A stretch of 40,023 nucleotides of DNA from DAOUMU01 sp034409055 (GCA_034409055.1 DAOUMU010000502.1:1-40023), one strand, 5' to 3'. Shown: positions 9,106 through 17,053, counted from the first letter of the stretch. Notes: a model not told the origin generated them from the letters alone. A program made the numbers and translations.

Positions 9106-12100
9106 TCATCCCTCCTCAAATCCGTAGTGCTCAAACTTTAGGGTGCGGCTGTTCTCGCTGATGGTGCGGATGGTGCTTTCGTCGAAGCCCTCCGGTCGCC
9201 TGGCGTTGATTTCAAGCGTAATCTCTACCTCGCAGCCAACCTGGCTGGTGAGCCGCTCGATCACTTCCTCGACGATTAAGCCGATATCTTTGTTGACTCG
9301 TTGGGCATCGATCCCAACTCGGCCATAATAGCGCAAAAGTACTTTCTTTGGGGGGGCGGGTTTGTCGATTACCTCTTCACCACCGGGAATCTCTACTTTT
9401 TCCGGCCATTCAGTCGTCGTTGTCTTGACCTCCGGCGGCTCAGCGATATGATCGGGATGCACCAGGAGACTGGTATCGTCAAAGTAGACCGGCCCAATCT
9501 GGCGGATGACCAGTCCGGTGTGGTGATTCTCAGTGCTCTTGCCGGTGGCGTAGGCAAACGGGGCATCCAGGCGACCTACGCCATCCCGTACCGCTTTCAC
9601 CAGCACCTCCCGGTCAAACAGGCGGGGCAGGTAACAATACTGGGCCAGGTATTCCCAGAGCTGCTTCAGGCCCACTTCCCAGCCGCGCTCGTCGCTCCAG
9701 ATGTAGCGATCCAGTTCCATCCGCAGAATGTCGGGCGACCATTCGTAGATCAGCAGGCCATCATTGCGCAGCTTGCGGGCGGCCCGGTCGTAGAAGTTGT
9801 CGTCGCCGCTGATCTTGCTGGCCTGAAGTTCAATCGCGCCCAGGGGATCAGGTTGGCCGGGCACCAGCAGCCAGTTGTAGGCCGAGCGCAGCCGCAGGTC
9901 TACGGTTTCGTCGGCCTTCTGCTGGCTACTTTCCACCTGCCGGCGCTGCTGGACATCCAGGTTCAACTCTTCCCGCTCGTCGTAAATGGACTGCCAGGCC
10001 AAAAAGTCGCGGACGGCCAGCCGGAGGGCCTCGGCCTCGTTCTCGTCCGGGGCAACAAACACCAACATATTTTTGTACAGCCGCTGGGCCGTCCCCCGGC
10101 TTTCCAGAAAACGCCGGGCTTCTTGCAGGGCCGGGGTTGCGCTGGTGGAACGCTTGTGGGTGAAGTTAGGATGCAGCACCACCAGCCTGGCTTGGGCTTC
10201 ATCTACCACATCGGAAGTCTCAGGGGGAGCGACGTGGAAGGCGGCAAAATCTCGATTCTTGGGCACGCGCCGCAGTCGTTGGACGATCTCAGCCTCCACT
10301 TCTTCGGCGGGGAAGCCCTGCGCCCGATCCCGGGCCAGCTTGTTCACGGTGGGCCGGGTGTCGTACCAGTAGCGGCTGCCGTCGGTGTAGAGGTAGGTCA
10401 GTTGCCCGCCCATCCGGCGCAGGGCATCGCCGAAGACCGCGGCCGGTTCGCCGGGCTGAGCACAGCCCAGGCGGATGCGGATTTCTTCCAGCCCCCGCAC
10501 CCGCTGCTCGGTCACGGAGGGCGCGCTGCCGATGAAGATGGTCCGGGCCACGCGCCGGGTGGCATTGTAACGGCCCAGGGCCGGCACTTGACCATCAATG
10601 GCCAGGGGGCGAGACTCGGCCCCATCGATGTCCGTCTCAAAAACGGCGGCCCAGGTATCCGGCAGGTAGCGCAGCAGTTCGTTGCGTACCGGCGTGGTAT
10701 CCAGGGGCAGCGTGCCCGGCATAATCAGCAGGGCTTGATCGCCTCGCGTCCACAGTTGGTGGATGACGGCGGCCATCAGTCGCAGCACCCCGCGCGTCCG
10801 CTGGAATCGCTCCAGGGTGGACCAATCCTGGTACAGTCGGTCGAACAGTTCCGGGTGGATGGGATAGGCCGCCCGCAACCGCTCCAGGTAATCCCGCTCG
10901 GCCACACCCGAGGGGAACTCGCCGGAAGCGTTGCGGTACATATCGCCAAAGGCATTGACCACCGCATCCCGGGCCGCATAGTCGATCTCTGTGGCAAACA
11001 GACGCCGCCGCACGATCTCAAAGCTCTCGGTAGCGGTGACCGGCTTCCAAACCGACTCGATCCGGCCGACGATGTGGGCTAGCGTTTCCAGGGCAGCCTG
11101 GCCCGCCTCCCCGCCAATCTCGATGTCCGATTCGGGCAAGGAGATCAACATCATCGACTCCTCCGAACCCTTGACCGCCTCGGTCAGGGACTGCATAAAG
11201 GTCATGATCGACTCAAAGGTGCCGGCCGGCAGCCGGTCCACCCCGTACAGGTTACGGGCGTAGGCCACCAGCTCGTCAATCATAATCAGGCAGGGGCCAA
11301 ACTGGAAGAGCAGTTCTTTGAGGGTGTTGGAGCCGGGGCTGACCCCTTTCAAGTCGGCCTGCTCCACCATCTGGTAGCCGGCCAGCCCGCCCAGTTGGTA
11401 GGCCAGCTCGCCCCACAGGGTATGGACGGTGGCGTCGGGGTATTCCTGGGGGCGGGAGGGGTCCAGGGCGGTGCCGACCAGCACGGCGATGTTGGCTTCG
11501 GGCAGGTCGGCCTGCTCAATTTGCCCGGCAATCTTTTCACCGCCAGGGATGTCGCTGAGCTTGAGCTGACCCCCGGCCAGATGATACAGGGCCAGCATAC
11601 TGTGGGTTTTGCCGCCGCCAAAGGTGGTCTGCAACTGCACCACCGGGTCGCCGCCCTGGGCGGTGAGGCGCTTGATGCCCGTGACCAGCAGGGCCAGCAG
11701 CCCCTCGGTCAGATAGGTGCGCCGGTAGAACTCCAGGGGGTCCTGGTATTCCGCTTCGGCCGTACCGGCCAACACCTGCGACAGGTCTGCCGCAAACTCG
11801 GCCTGGATGTAACGACCGCTGGCCACGTCCGGGTGGGGCTGCACCACCGCCCGCCACGGTTTGAGTCCGGCCAGGGTGGTTACTGCCTCGGCTTTGAGCG
11901 GGCCGGTCTCCTTTTTGGCCTTTTTGGCCTCGGCTTCGTAGCGCAACCGCAGCAGCTCCCGGCCCATTTCTTCTACTTGAGCCGCAGCCTGGGCCGCGTT
12001 GACTGCCTTCAGCAAGCGGGCGGCGGTATCGGCTATGCGGTAGGCCTCGTCGTTGCTGAACGCCCCCTGGTGGGCCCAGTTGTTGCGGGCCTCGATCATT

Positions 12101-12393
12101 TCGCTGACGTAGGAACGGGCCACGTGGCCCAGTTTGTCCTGAAAGACCTCGTTCCAGCGCCGCCACATCAGGTGCAGGCAGGCGTGCGTGTCCAGTTCGG
12201 CAATCAGAGCCGCCGGGGTAATCCGGGCTTCGGCGGATAGACCGGGGTGGCTGGGGGTGACCAGGGCCGCGTCTATTTCGTCAACGGCCCGCTCACCGTA
12301 ACGCTGCCGGTACTCACGCAGAATAAACGGCGCCAGACCCGCCTTCAGGGTCTCCAGAATACGACCTACACGTTCTCGATTGCTGAGTGCCAT
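9106..12393 (-). CDS. Swt1-type HEPN / DUF499 AAA-like ATPase
   Basis: This large ATPase belongs to the DUF499 family, which often accompanies DUF1156 methyltransferases and SNF2 helicases in defence loci. The N-terminal ~150 residues resemble the Swt1-type HEPN domain and contain R-x4-H in EARNNWAHQG (R103 and H108), the signature of HEPN ribonucleases. A Lys/Glu-rich linker follows. The ATPase has Walker A TTFGGGKTHSM near 257-266, Walker B CLIMIDEL near 368-375, and a sensor-like segment MMLISLPESD. A long C-terminal part has no motif I recognise. The start is ATG at 12393 because GGAGG lies 5 nt upstream; an in-frame TTG at 12405 falls within that leader. A repeat ends exactly 18 nt upstream of the ATG. 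It is the last gene of the island. RNase activity is an inference from the HEPN motif. Confidence 0.85.
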   Translation of the reverse strand: MALSNRERVGRILETLKAGLAPFILREYRQRYGERAVDEIDAALVTPSHPGLSAEARITPAALIAELDTHACLHLMWRRWNEVFQDKLGHVARSYVSEMIEARNNWAHQGAFSNDEAYRIADTAARLLKAVNAAQAAAQVEEMGRELLRLRYEAEAKKAKKETGPLKAEAVTTLAGLKPWRAVVQPHPDVASGRYIQAEFAADLSQVLAGTAEAEYQDPLEFYRRTYLTEGLLALLVTGIKRLTAQGGDPVVQLQTTFGGGKTHSMLALYHLAGGQLKLSDIPGGEKIAGQIEQADLPEANIAVLVGTALDPSRPQEYPDATVHTLWGELAYQLGGLAGYQMVEQADLKGVSPGSNTLKELLFQFGPCLIMIDELVAYARNLYGVDRLPAGTFESIMTFMQSLTEAVKGSEESMMLISLPESDIEIGGEAGQAALETLAHIVGRIESVWKPVTATESFEIVRRRLFATEIDYAARDAVVNAFGDMYRNASGEFPSGVAERDYLERLRAAYPIHPELFDRLYQDWSTLERFQRTRGVLRLMAAVIHQLWTRGDQALLIMPGTLPLDTTPVRNELLRYLPDTWAAVFETDIDGAESRPLAIDGQVPALGRYNATRRVARTIFIGSAPSVTEQRVRGLEEIRIRLGCAQPGEPAAVFGDALRRMGGQLTYLYTDGSRYWYDTRPTVNKLARDRAQGFPAEEVEAEIVQRLRRVPKNRDFAAFHVAPPETSDVVDEAQARLVVLHPNFTHKRSTSATPALQEARRFLESRGTAQRLYKNMLVFVAPDENEAEALRLAVRDFLAWQSIYDEREELNLDVQQRRQVESSQQKADETVDLRLRSAYNWLLVPGQPDPLGAIELQASKISGDDNFYDRAARKLRNDGLLIYEWSPDILRMELDRYIWSDERGWEVGLKQLWEYLAQYCYLPRLFDREVLVKAVRDGVGRLDAPFAYATGKSTENHHTGLVIRQIGPVYFDDTSLLVHPDHIAEPPEVKTTTTEWPEKVEIPGGEEVIDKPAPPKKVLLRYYGRVGIDAQRVNKDIGLIVEEVIERLTSQVGCEVEITLEINARRPEGFDESTIRTISENSRTLKFEHYGFEEG

Positions 12394-12411
12394 GCTTTCC
12401 TCCAAATATTC

Positions 12412-12497
12412 GGACGCAGACTGCGAAGCGTGCAGATGAACGCAGATTTTTTTCTTTTTTTATTTTTATCTGCGTTTATCTGCGTTAATCAGCGTCC
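12412..12497. repeat. Palindromic GGACGCAGA-type repeat R1
   Basis: About 86 bp, starting GGACGCAGACTGCGAAGCG, with an AT-rich centre, and ending in ATCTGCGT-type words and CAGCGTCC. The ends are inverted complements. It lies between the GxxExxY gene, whose stop it contains, and the DUF499 gene, whose ATG begins 18 nt beyond it. Confidence 0.85.
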
Positions 12498-12898
12498 CTG
12501 CCTATCCATTTCATTGTGCCTTTGCGCTGGTTGTCAAAGGCTTTGCGTTTGATTTCCGGTTTCGGGCCAAAGTTGAGCAGCAGGCCGACCTCATACGGCG
12601 TCGCTTTGAGGTAGTTGAGCAGTTGGGCCTCGTGTTCGTCGGCCAGGTGGCGCATCGCTTTGAGCTCAACAATGACCGCCTCGGCCACCAGCAGATCGGC
12701 AAAATACTCGCCCACCACTTCCCCTTCGTAATAGACCACGATCGGCGCTTCCAGCCTGACCTCCAGCCCCAGTTTACGCAGCTCGATGGCCATCGCATTC
12801 CGGTAAACCTTCTCCAAAAACCCGTAGCCGAGCGTCTTGTAGACTATGTAAAAAGCCTTGATGATCTTCTCGGTAATCTCGGTGTGCTTGTAGTTCAT
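12485..12898 (-). CDS. GxxExxY family protein (PD-(D/E)XK nuclease superfamily)
   Basis: This 137-residue protein carries the family signature in GYGFLEKVY (G26, E29, Y32), followed by a PD-(D/E)XK-like core with D68 in YFADLLV and E78-x-K80 in VIVELKA. GxxExxY proteins are common, poorly characterised nuclease-fold proteins. ATG at 12898 is preferred over the adjacent GTG at 12901 because GAGGG lies 6 nt upstream of the ATG. The last residues (RDAD) and the stop fall inside repeat R1, and R2 ends 18 nt upstream of the start, so the gene is framed by two related repeats. It lies between the DUF1156 and DUF499 genes. It may be an accessory nuclease of the defence set or a passenger travelling with the repeats; the sequence does not decide this. 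Confidence 0.85.
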   Translation of the reverse strand: MNYKHTEITEKIIKAFYIVYKTLGYGFLEKVYRNAMAIELRKLGLEVRLEAPIVVYYEGEVVGEYFADLLVAEAVIVELKAMRHLADEHEAQLLNYLKATPYEVGLLLNFGPKPEIKRKAFDNQRKGTMKWIGRDAD

Positions 12899-12916
12899 CA
12901 CTTTCCCTCTTCATTT

Positions 12917-13008
12917 GGACGCAGACTGCGAAGCGTGCAGATGAACGCTGATTTTTTTTATTTATTTTTTTATTTGCGTTTATCTGTACGCTTCGCAATC
13001 TACGTTCC
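12917..13008. repeat. Palindromic GGACGCAGA-type repeat R2
   Basis: About 92 bp. Its first 32 bp appear identical to those of R1. It is the most complete palindrome of the set: GACTGCGAAGCGTGCAGAT on the left pairs with ATCTGTACGCTTCGCAATC on the right, around an A/T-rich loop. It lies 18 nt upstream of the GxxExxY start codon. Confidence 0.85.
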
Positions 13009-13037
13009 TTTCATCTTTTCTGGATGCAAATTTATGG

Positions 13038-13122
13038 GGACGCAGACTGCGAAGCGCGCAGATTTTCGCAGATTCTTTCTTTTTTATTCTTTATCTGCGT
13101 TCATCAGCGTTCATCTGCGTCC
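13038..13122. repeat. Palindromic GGACGCAGA-type repeat R3
   Basis: About 85 bp, starting GGACGCAGACTGCGAAGCG and ending TCATCTGCGTCC. It stands in tandem with R2, 29 bp away. Its right end lies 4 bp from the DUF1156 stop codon, on the 3' side of that gene. Confidence 0.85.
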
Positions 13123-13126
13123 TATT

Positions 13127-15856
13127 CTATTCAAAAAGCCGCCCCTGCTGGTACTGCTCCCGGAACGCCTGCGCCTGCTCCTGGCTGGCGCTCCAACTGA
13201 TGACCAGGGCGTTGTAATCCCGGGCATGCTCGGCCCAGCCCTTCCGCTCGCAGATGCTGTACAGGCGGTAGGCCAGTTGGCGCGCCTCGGCGGCCAGGTC
13301 CGGCGGCATTTTGGCCAGCAGCCGGGCCGCGCCTTCTTCCCCGTAGGTATTGAGCCGCTCGATCAGGTGGTGGGTGGCCTCCCAGACCGTCACCCGCCGG
13401 TCGGTGGTCGGGTCCCAGCCCGGCTCCAGCTCCGACCAGTGATACAACTGCACCTTGCCCGCCCCGGACCGCAGCACCCCGGCGTTGGCCAACCCCTCGA
13501 CGCTGGTATTCTTGGCCCGGGCTAAAACATCCGCCTGGCCGAAGCCGCCCTCCTTGAAGCCGAACTGCTCGAACCAGGCCACGGCAAAGCGGGAGTCCGC
13601 GTCAATATCCCCCTCCTGCTCGGCCAGGTAGGCATCCAATTCATAGTTGATGAGCTGCAAGGCCGTGCGCACCGTCAGCCGCTCGCCGTTGGGTTCCAGG
13701 ACCTTGCTGTAGCGGCTGTAGACCGCCATCCCCGGCCCGATGCTGGCCTGGGCCAGGTCCACCGGGGCGATGTTGCCGGACTGCATCTCCTTTAAAGCAG
13801 CGGGCAACTCTCTCCTTAAAGCGTTGACGAATTCATGGCGTGAAGTTATCGAGGCATCCTTTGACCGTGGACGACAGCAGAACACGACCGAAGAAGCGAG
13901 GGCGTTTGATGCAATTGCCCTAAGTCTTGCAGCTTGCTCTGTTTTTATTGGCCAAGTACCCGTTATCAGAAAGCCTGCATTTATCAATGCTTCGAGCATG
14001 GTCTCCCAACCTGTTGAGGAATAGGCGGTTTCTAATTCACTTATCGAGAAACGCTCAGTTTCCTTAAACGCATAATAAATGGTAACTGGGTAACCGGGGT
14101 CAACCACAGATGAGAGAGTTTTGAAGGCTTTTTGAATTCCTTCCAAGAAGTGGTTTTCTGCGGCGGCTTGGTCGCCGTTATACAGATGATTTGCTGCAGT
14201 AAGCTCGGATTGCTTTGGGGACAAGAGTGTACCAAATATATCTGGATATATATTGCGAAGTGTTCTACGCAACCAGATGTAATAGAAATCAGATAGATCC
14301 GCATATCCAATATTGTCGAAGTAAGGCGGGTCGGTCGATACTATTGGTGCTCTTGGGAGAAAATCTGGTTTGACTGTTGCATCGTATTGAAATGTTTTTG
14401 CTGTAGTCTTGCTAGAGCGAGGAAATGATCGAAACGAGGATAGTACATTTGTGAGTGCCGCTTGCCAACTTCCAACTGATTTGCCAAATACGTTACCCTC
14501 CGAAAATTCCCACACCATTGATACAATTTGTCGGTCGAATGCAGGAGTACCCTTTGAAGTTCCAGTTTTACGAACAAGCCAGCGAACCAATGTGTTATTA
14601 GTTTGCGCCAACCTGTCTACGACAAGAGCTAAGAAAGTTGCAATTGCGTCGGCGTATTCACCGTCACCACCGGAATCGCTAATTACTTTGTCATGAACTT
14701 CGTTAATAAGGTCAGCAAAGGTTGTTAGTGCCACTAATTGTCGAGGTGTAAATAGATCGCGGTGTTTAGTTATTCCATATCCTTGAACTCTGAAGCCTAG
14801 TGCCTGTTCTGGTAGGTCTGTTTCAGGTCTCCAAGAAGGATTGGCTGAATTCGCAATAGTTTTGTGATCACTTTCTGGAGGCAAATACTTACGACCTTGC
14901 GGAGTATCTACGACAATGCACATTAATTCATGGCCCATTTCACCCGCTCTTCCCATATCTCTAATATAGCTAAAAGGAACAGGGGTGTTGCATACAATAC
15001 AATTTGCACCTGTTCTGGTAACTGTGCCTTCTGATGGTGAACCATCTTGTACGATTTCAAAATGAACAGTTTTCGAAGCAATATCCACTATCGGTTTTAC
15101 CCAAGCTGTATTTCCCTTATGAGTAGATACCCAAAACTTCTTAATCAAGGGCATTTGAGTACCGCACACAGGATTCTTACATTTGACAGTTCTAACCCAA
15201 ATCCAAGCTATGACTTCTTCGTTATTTGGGCCTTTGGGGTATAAGTGTCCGATACGGTCTTGAGCCTTTTCAAGCACCCAATTGCCATAGTATTTAATAT
15301 CTGCGATAAGACCTTCTGCCCCAGGCCAATCCATACTTCCAAGTAATTTATTGCTATCATCGGGATTAACAGGGTGACAGTTTAGAAATTTCGGCACAAT
15401 CTCAATCATGGCCTTATTAATGATGACGGAGACAGGATTAAGATCCGTAGCATATGTTTCTAAACCGAGACGAGTCGCCTCTAAAGGTATAGAACCACCT
15501 CCAGCAAACGGATCGAGAAAAGGAGGAAGATTATTGTCTGTAGCTCTTAGAATCTCTCGATAGGCAACATCAAGCAGAACCTCATCATTTATGCTATTGG
15601 GATAGACAAGACGACGAATTATATTAAATAGCCGAGTTCGCTCAATCTCTATTTGCTCTTCTGATAACTCTGGATTCGAACTGGGGTCATCGATCATGGA
15701 TGCAAATATGATTGCCCTACTGGCCGCAAGAGGCTTGCGTGACCACCACGTGTGTAAGTTAGCTGGTAAACCTGTATGAATATTCTTTTCCTTAGCAGAA
15801 GCATCGCTAATCGCCTCCAGCGGCAGGGCCACTTCGATCAGTTTTTTGCGGGTCAT
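13127..15856 (-). CDS. DUF1156-type DNA methyltransferase (probably adenine-specific)
   Basis: This 909-residue SAM-dependent DNA methylase probably marks host DNA as self. The N-terminal DUF1156 segment HTGLPANLHTWWSRKPL lies near residues 27-43. The SAM-binding motif DPFAGGGSIPLEA is near 115-127 and the catalytic motif TDPPYFDN near 506-513; DPPY is typical of amino-methyltransferases. Two Cys pairs between them (KCKNPVCG and CIVCNTP) suggest a zinc ribbon. GGAG lies 6 nt upstream of the ATG, and repeat R4 ends 18 nt upstream. Base composition is striking: about residues 20-690 are AT-rich (for example 22 G+C of 60 at 15061-15120), whereas the last ~220 codons are very GC-rich (45 of 60 at 13381-13440). 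Both catalytic motifs lie in the AT-rich part. The target sequence cannot be predicted. Confidence 0.9.
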   Translation of the reverse strand: MTRKKLIEVALPLEAISDASAKEKNIHTGLPANLHTWWSRKPLAASRAIIFASMIDDPSSNPELSEEQIEIERTRLFNIIRRLVYPNSINDEVLLDVAYREILRATDNNLPPFLDPFAGGGSIPLEATRLGLETYATDLNPVSVIINKAMIEIVPKFLNCHPVNPDDSNKLLGSMDWPGAEGLIADIKYYGNWVLEKAQDRIGHLYPKGPNNEEVIAWIWVRTVKCKNPVCGTQMPLIKKFWVSTHKGNTAWVKPIVDIASKTVHFEIVQDGSPSEGTVTRTGANCIVCNTPVPFSYIRDMGRAGEMGHELMCIVVDTPQGRKYLPPESDHKTIANSANPSWRPETDLPEQALGFRVQGYGITKHRDLFTPRQLVALTTFADLINEVHDKVISDSGGDGEYADAIATFLALVVDRLAQTNNTLVRWLVRKTGTSKGTPAFDRQIVSMVWEFSEGNVFGKSVGSWQAALTNVLSSFRSFPRSSKTTAKTFQYDATVKPDFLPRAPIVSTDPPYFDNIGYADLSDFYYIWLRRTLRNIYPDIFGTLLSPKQSELTAANHLYNGDQAAAENHFLEGIQKAFKTLSSVVDPGYPVTIYYAFKETERFSISELETAYSSTGWETMLEALINAGFLITGTWPIKTEQAARLRAIASNALASSVVFCCRPRSKDASITSRHEFVNALRRELPAALKEMQSGNIAPVDLAQASIGPGMAVYSRYSKVLEPNGERLTVRTALQLINYELDAYLAEQEGDIDADSRFAVAWFEQFGFKEGGFGQADVLARAKNTSVEGLANAGVLRSGAGKVQLYHWSELEPGWDPTTDRRVTVWEATHHLIERLNTYGEEGAARLLAKMPPDLAAEARQLAYRLYSICERKGWAEHARDYNALVISWSASQEQAQAFREQYQQGRLFE

Positions 15857-15874
15857 AGCTTCTCCATTTTTATA

Positions 15875-15949
15875 GGACGCAGATGAACGCTGATGGACGC
15901 AGATTGTTTTTTTAATTCTTTTGATCAGCGTGCTTCGCGGTCTGCGTCC
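15875..15949. repeat. Palindromic GGACGCAGA-type repeat R4
   Basis: About 75 bp. It starts GGACGCAGATGAACGC and ends GCGGTCTGCGTCC. Its right arm read in reverse matches the left arms of R1-R3, so it is inverted relative to them. It lies 18 nt upstream of the DUF1156 ATG and touches the stop codon of the toxin remnant. Confidence 0.85.
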
Positions 15950-16041
15950 TATTTTGATTGGGGTTCATCGGTGTCGGCTACATCGGTGGCGCCAGCCTGG
16001 CGCAGAGCAAAACGGTAAGAGGGATTGCTGACGACAATCAT
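15949..16041 (-). pseudogene. Remnant of a DUF3368/PIN-type toxin (internal deletion)
   Basis: A 30-codon frame starts at an ATG that overlaps the UPF0175 stop (TTATGA), exactly where UPF0175 antitoxins are usually followed by a DUF3368 PIN-domain toxin. It begins MIVVSN, like the first beta strand of such toxins, and continues directly into SYRFALRQAG, which resembles their usual C-terminal helix. The catalytic middle of about 130-150 residues is absent. The stop TAG touches repeat R4. I read this as a deleted toxin; an unrelated small peptide is the alternative. Confidence 0.55.
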
Positions 16042-16298
16042 AATCGGCCCAACTCACGCAAGGTGTTGATATCTTCCTGCAAATCCGTTTCATCATAATG
16101 GGGCGAGATGCGCCGCGAGGCTAACAACTGGCGGAACTCCCACAAGGACATGTCGGCCAACTCGCGGGCCTTGCCAACGGATAGACGCCTCTGCGCATAC
16201 AGATGGACGGCCAGTTCCACCTTTAATTCGGCCACGGTGAGACGGGCCGAGTCTAAAATCTCCTGGGATACCTCAAGTATGTTCGATGCAGTATTCAT
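16038..16298 (-). CDS. UPF0175 family antitoxin
   Basis: This 86-residue protein has the typical UPF0175 pattern: LTVAELKVELAVHLYAQ, then RLSVGKARELADMSLWEF, and a terminal HYDETDLQEDINTL. Family members are antitoxins, usually encoded directly upstream of PIN-domain toxins. The start is ATG at 16298 with GAGGAG 6 nt upstream. An in-frame extension to 16421 overlaps the Phd gene and has no family resemblance. The gene overlaps the end of the Phd gene by 26 bp and its stop overlaps the toxin remnant's start, so the three were probably one translationally coupled operon. The cognate toxin seems to be lost. Confidence 0.85.
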   Translation of the reverse strand: MNTASNILEVSQEILDSARLTVAELKVELAVHLYAQRRLSVGKARELADMSLWEFRQLLASRRISPHYDETDLQEDINTLRELGRL

Positions 16299-16473
16299 CA
16301 GAAACTCCTCGTTTACCCAAAGCCTGATAGCGCATGAGTTCTTCGTAGGAGATGAGCACGGCTTCCAGACGGCTGCCTCGGGTGAGCACGTAAGGCACGT
16401 GCTTTTCGACCACTTCGTCAAACACCGCCCGGAAGCGGCGCTGAAGTTCGGTCACACCAATAATTCGTTGCAT
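16273..16473 (-). CDS. Phd/YefM-type antitoxin
   Basis: This 66-residue protein has the Phd/YefM N-terminal DNA-binding pattern: IIGVTELQRRFRAVFDEVV, then PYVLTRGSRLEAVLISYEEL. Such antitoxins bind an operator palindrome and repress their own operon. ATG at 16473 is preferred because the family always begins about here; the frame upstream (to 16527) would run through the palindrome. GAGAAG lies about 7 nt upstream. It is followed, with overlap, by a second antitoxin (UPF0175) rather than by a RelE- or Doc-type toxin, which is unusual. Confidence 0.85.
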   Translation of the reverse strand: MQRIIGVTELQRRFRAVFDEVVEKHVPYVLTRGSRLEAVLISYEELMRYQALGKRGVSDEYCIEHT

Positions 16474-16487
16474 TGTCGTCTTCTCAC

Positions 16488-16517
16488 TTTGTAGTAATAT
16501 ATATATTTTACTACAAA
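16488..16517. promoter_or_regulatory. Palindromic operator/promoter of the antitoxin operon
   Basis: TTTGTAGTAA and TTACTACAAA are perfect 10-bp inverted arms around a TATATATATT core, centred about 30 bp upstream of the Phd start codon. The AT-rich core could hold a -10 element. Phd/YefM proteins autoregulate through such palindromes, so this is the likely operator. Confidence 0.7.
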
Positions 16518-16544
16518 TACCGGGCATTATCCAACCGGCCTAAA

Positions 16545-17027
16545 GACTGCTTCGCCTACGGCTCGCAGTGACATGTCATTGCGAGGGCGCAGTCCGAAGC
16601 AATCTCCAGGCAACAACGTCGGGGACTGCTTCGCCTGCGGTTCGCAGTGACATGTCATTGCGAGGGCGTAGCCCGAAGCAATCTCCATAGGCGTATGTAA
16701 TCGTTGGGGGAGCGTTCCAAATCGGTAAACGGATAGGTAACGGCGACCGCAGGCGACCGTAGGGAGTGCGGATGCACCTGCGATTTACGGCCAGTATCCG
16801 CTAATCCGCTACTTATCCGCTTACCGATTGGCTTGTTTCAAGGTTCTTGCCCCACAATGACGAAGCCCCCCCAACCTTTACATACGCCCAATCCCCATCT
16901 TCCACACGGGGATTGCGTCGTCGCTATCGCGCCTCGCAATGACGGCTATAATGTCACTGCGAGCCGTAGGCGACACAGTCTCCTCACCGGATTGGGGATT
17001 GCTTCGGGCTATGCCCTCGCAATGACA
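16545..17027. repeat. REP-like palindrome field, no gene
   Basis: This stretch has no convincing gene. Two tandem copies of a ~63-bp palindromic unit (16545-16607 and 16624-16686) each contain CTGCTTCGCC, TCGCAGTGACATGTCATTG and CCGAAGCAATCTCC. Related words recur in inverted order at about 16908-17027 (GATTGCTTCGGGC, CCTCGCAATGAC). Between them, 16720-16832 is a different imperfect inverted repeat, bounded by AATCGGTAAACGGATA and TTATCCGCTTACCGATT. It fills the gap between the helicase and the antitoxin genes and probably interrupts the ancestral operon. Confidence 0.8.
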
Positions 17028-17053
17028 AAGTAACACTTTGACATACTTGAATA

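Noticed and set aside
9301..11082. Long open frame (593 codons) antisense to the DUF499 gene
   Set aside because: The minus-strand DUF499 frame has motifs and a ribosome-binding site. The antisense translation is compositionally odd and lacks recognisable domains; GC-rich DNA gives few stops.
12412..13122. Integron attC sites
   Set aside because: The layout with one ORF between palindromes is similar, but the expected RYYYAAC/GTTRRRY core sites are not seen at the ends and no integrase gene is in the window. Only the cassette-like analogy was kept.
16299..16421. N-terminal extension of the UPF0175 frame
   Set aside because: It overlaps the Phd gene in another frame, has no family similarity, and a better start with a Shine-Dalgarno sequence lies at 16298.
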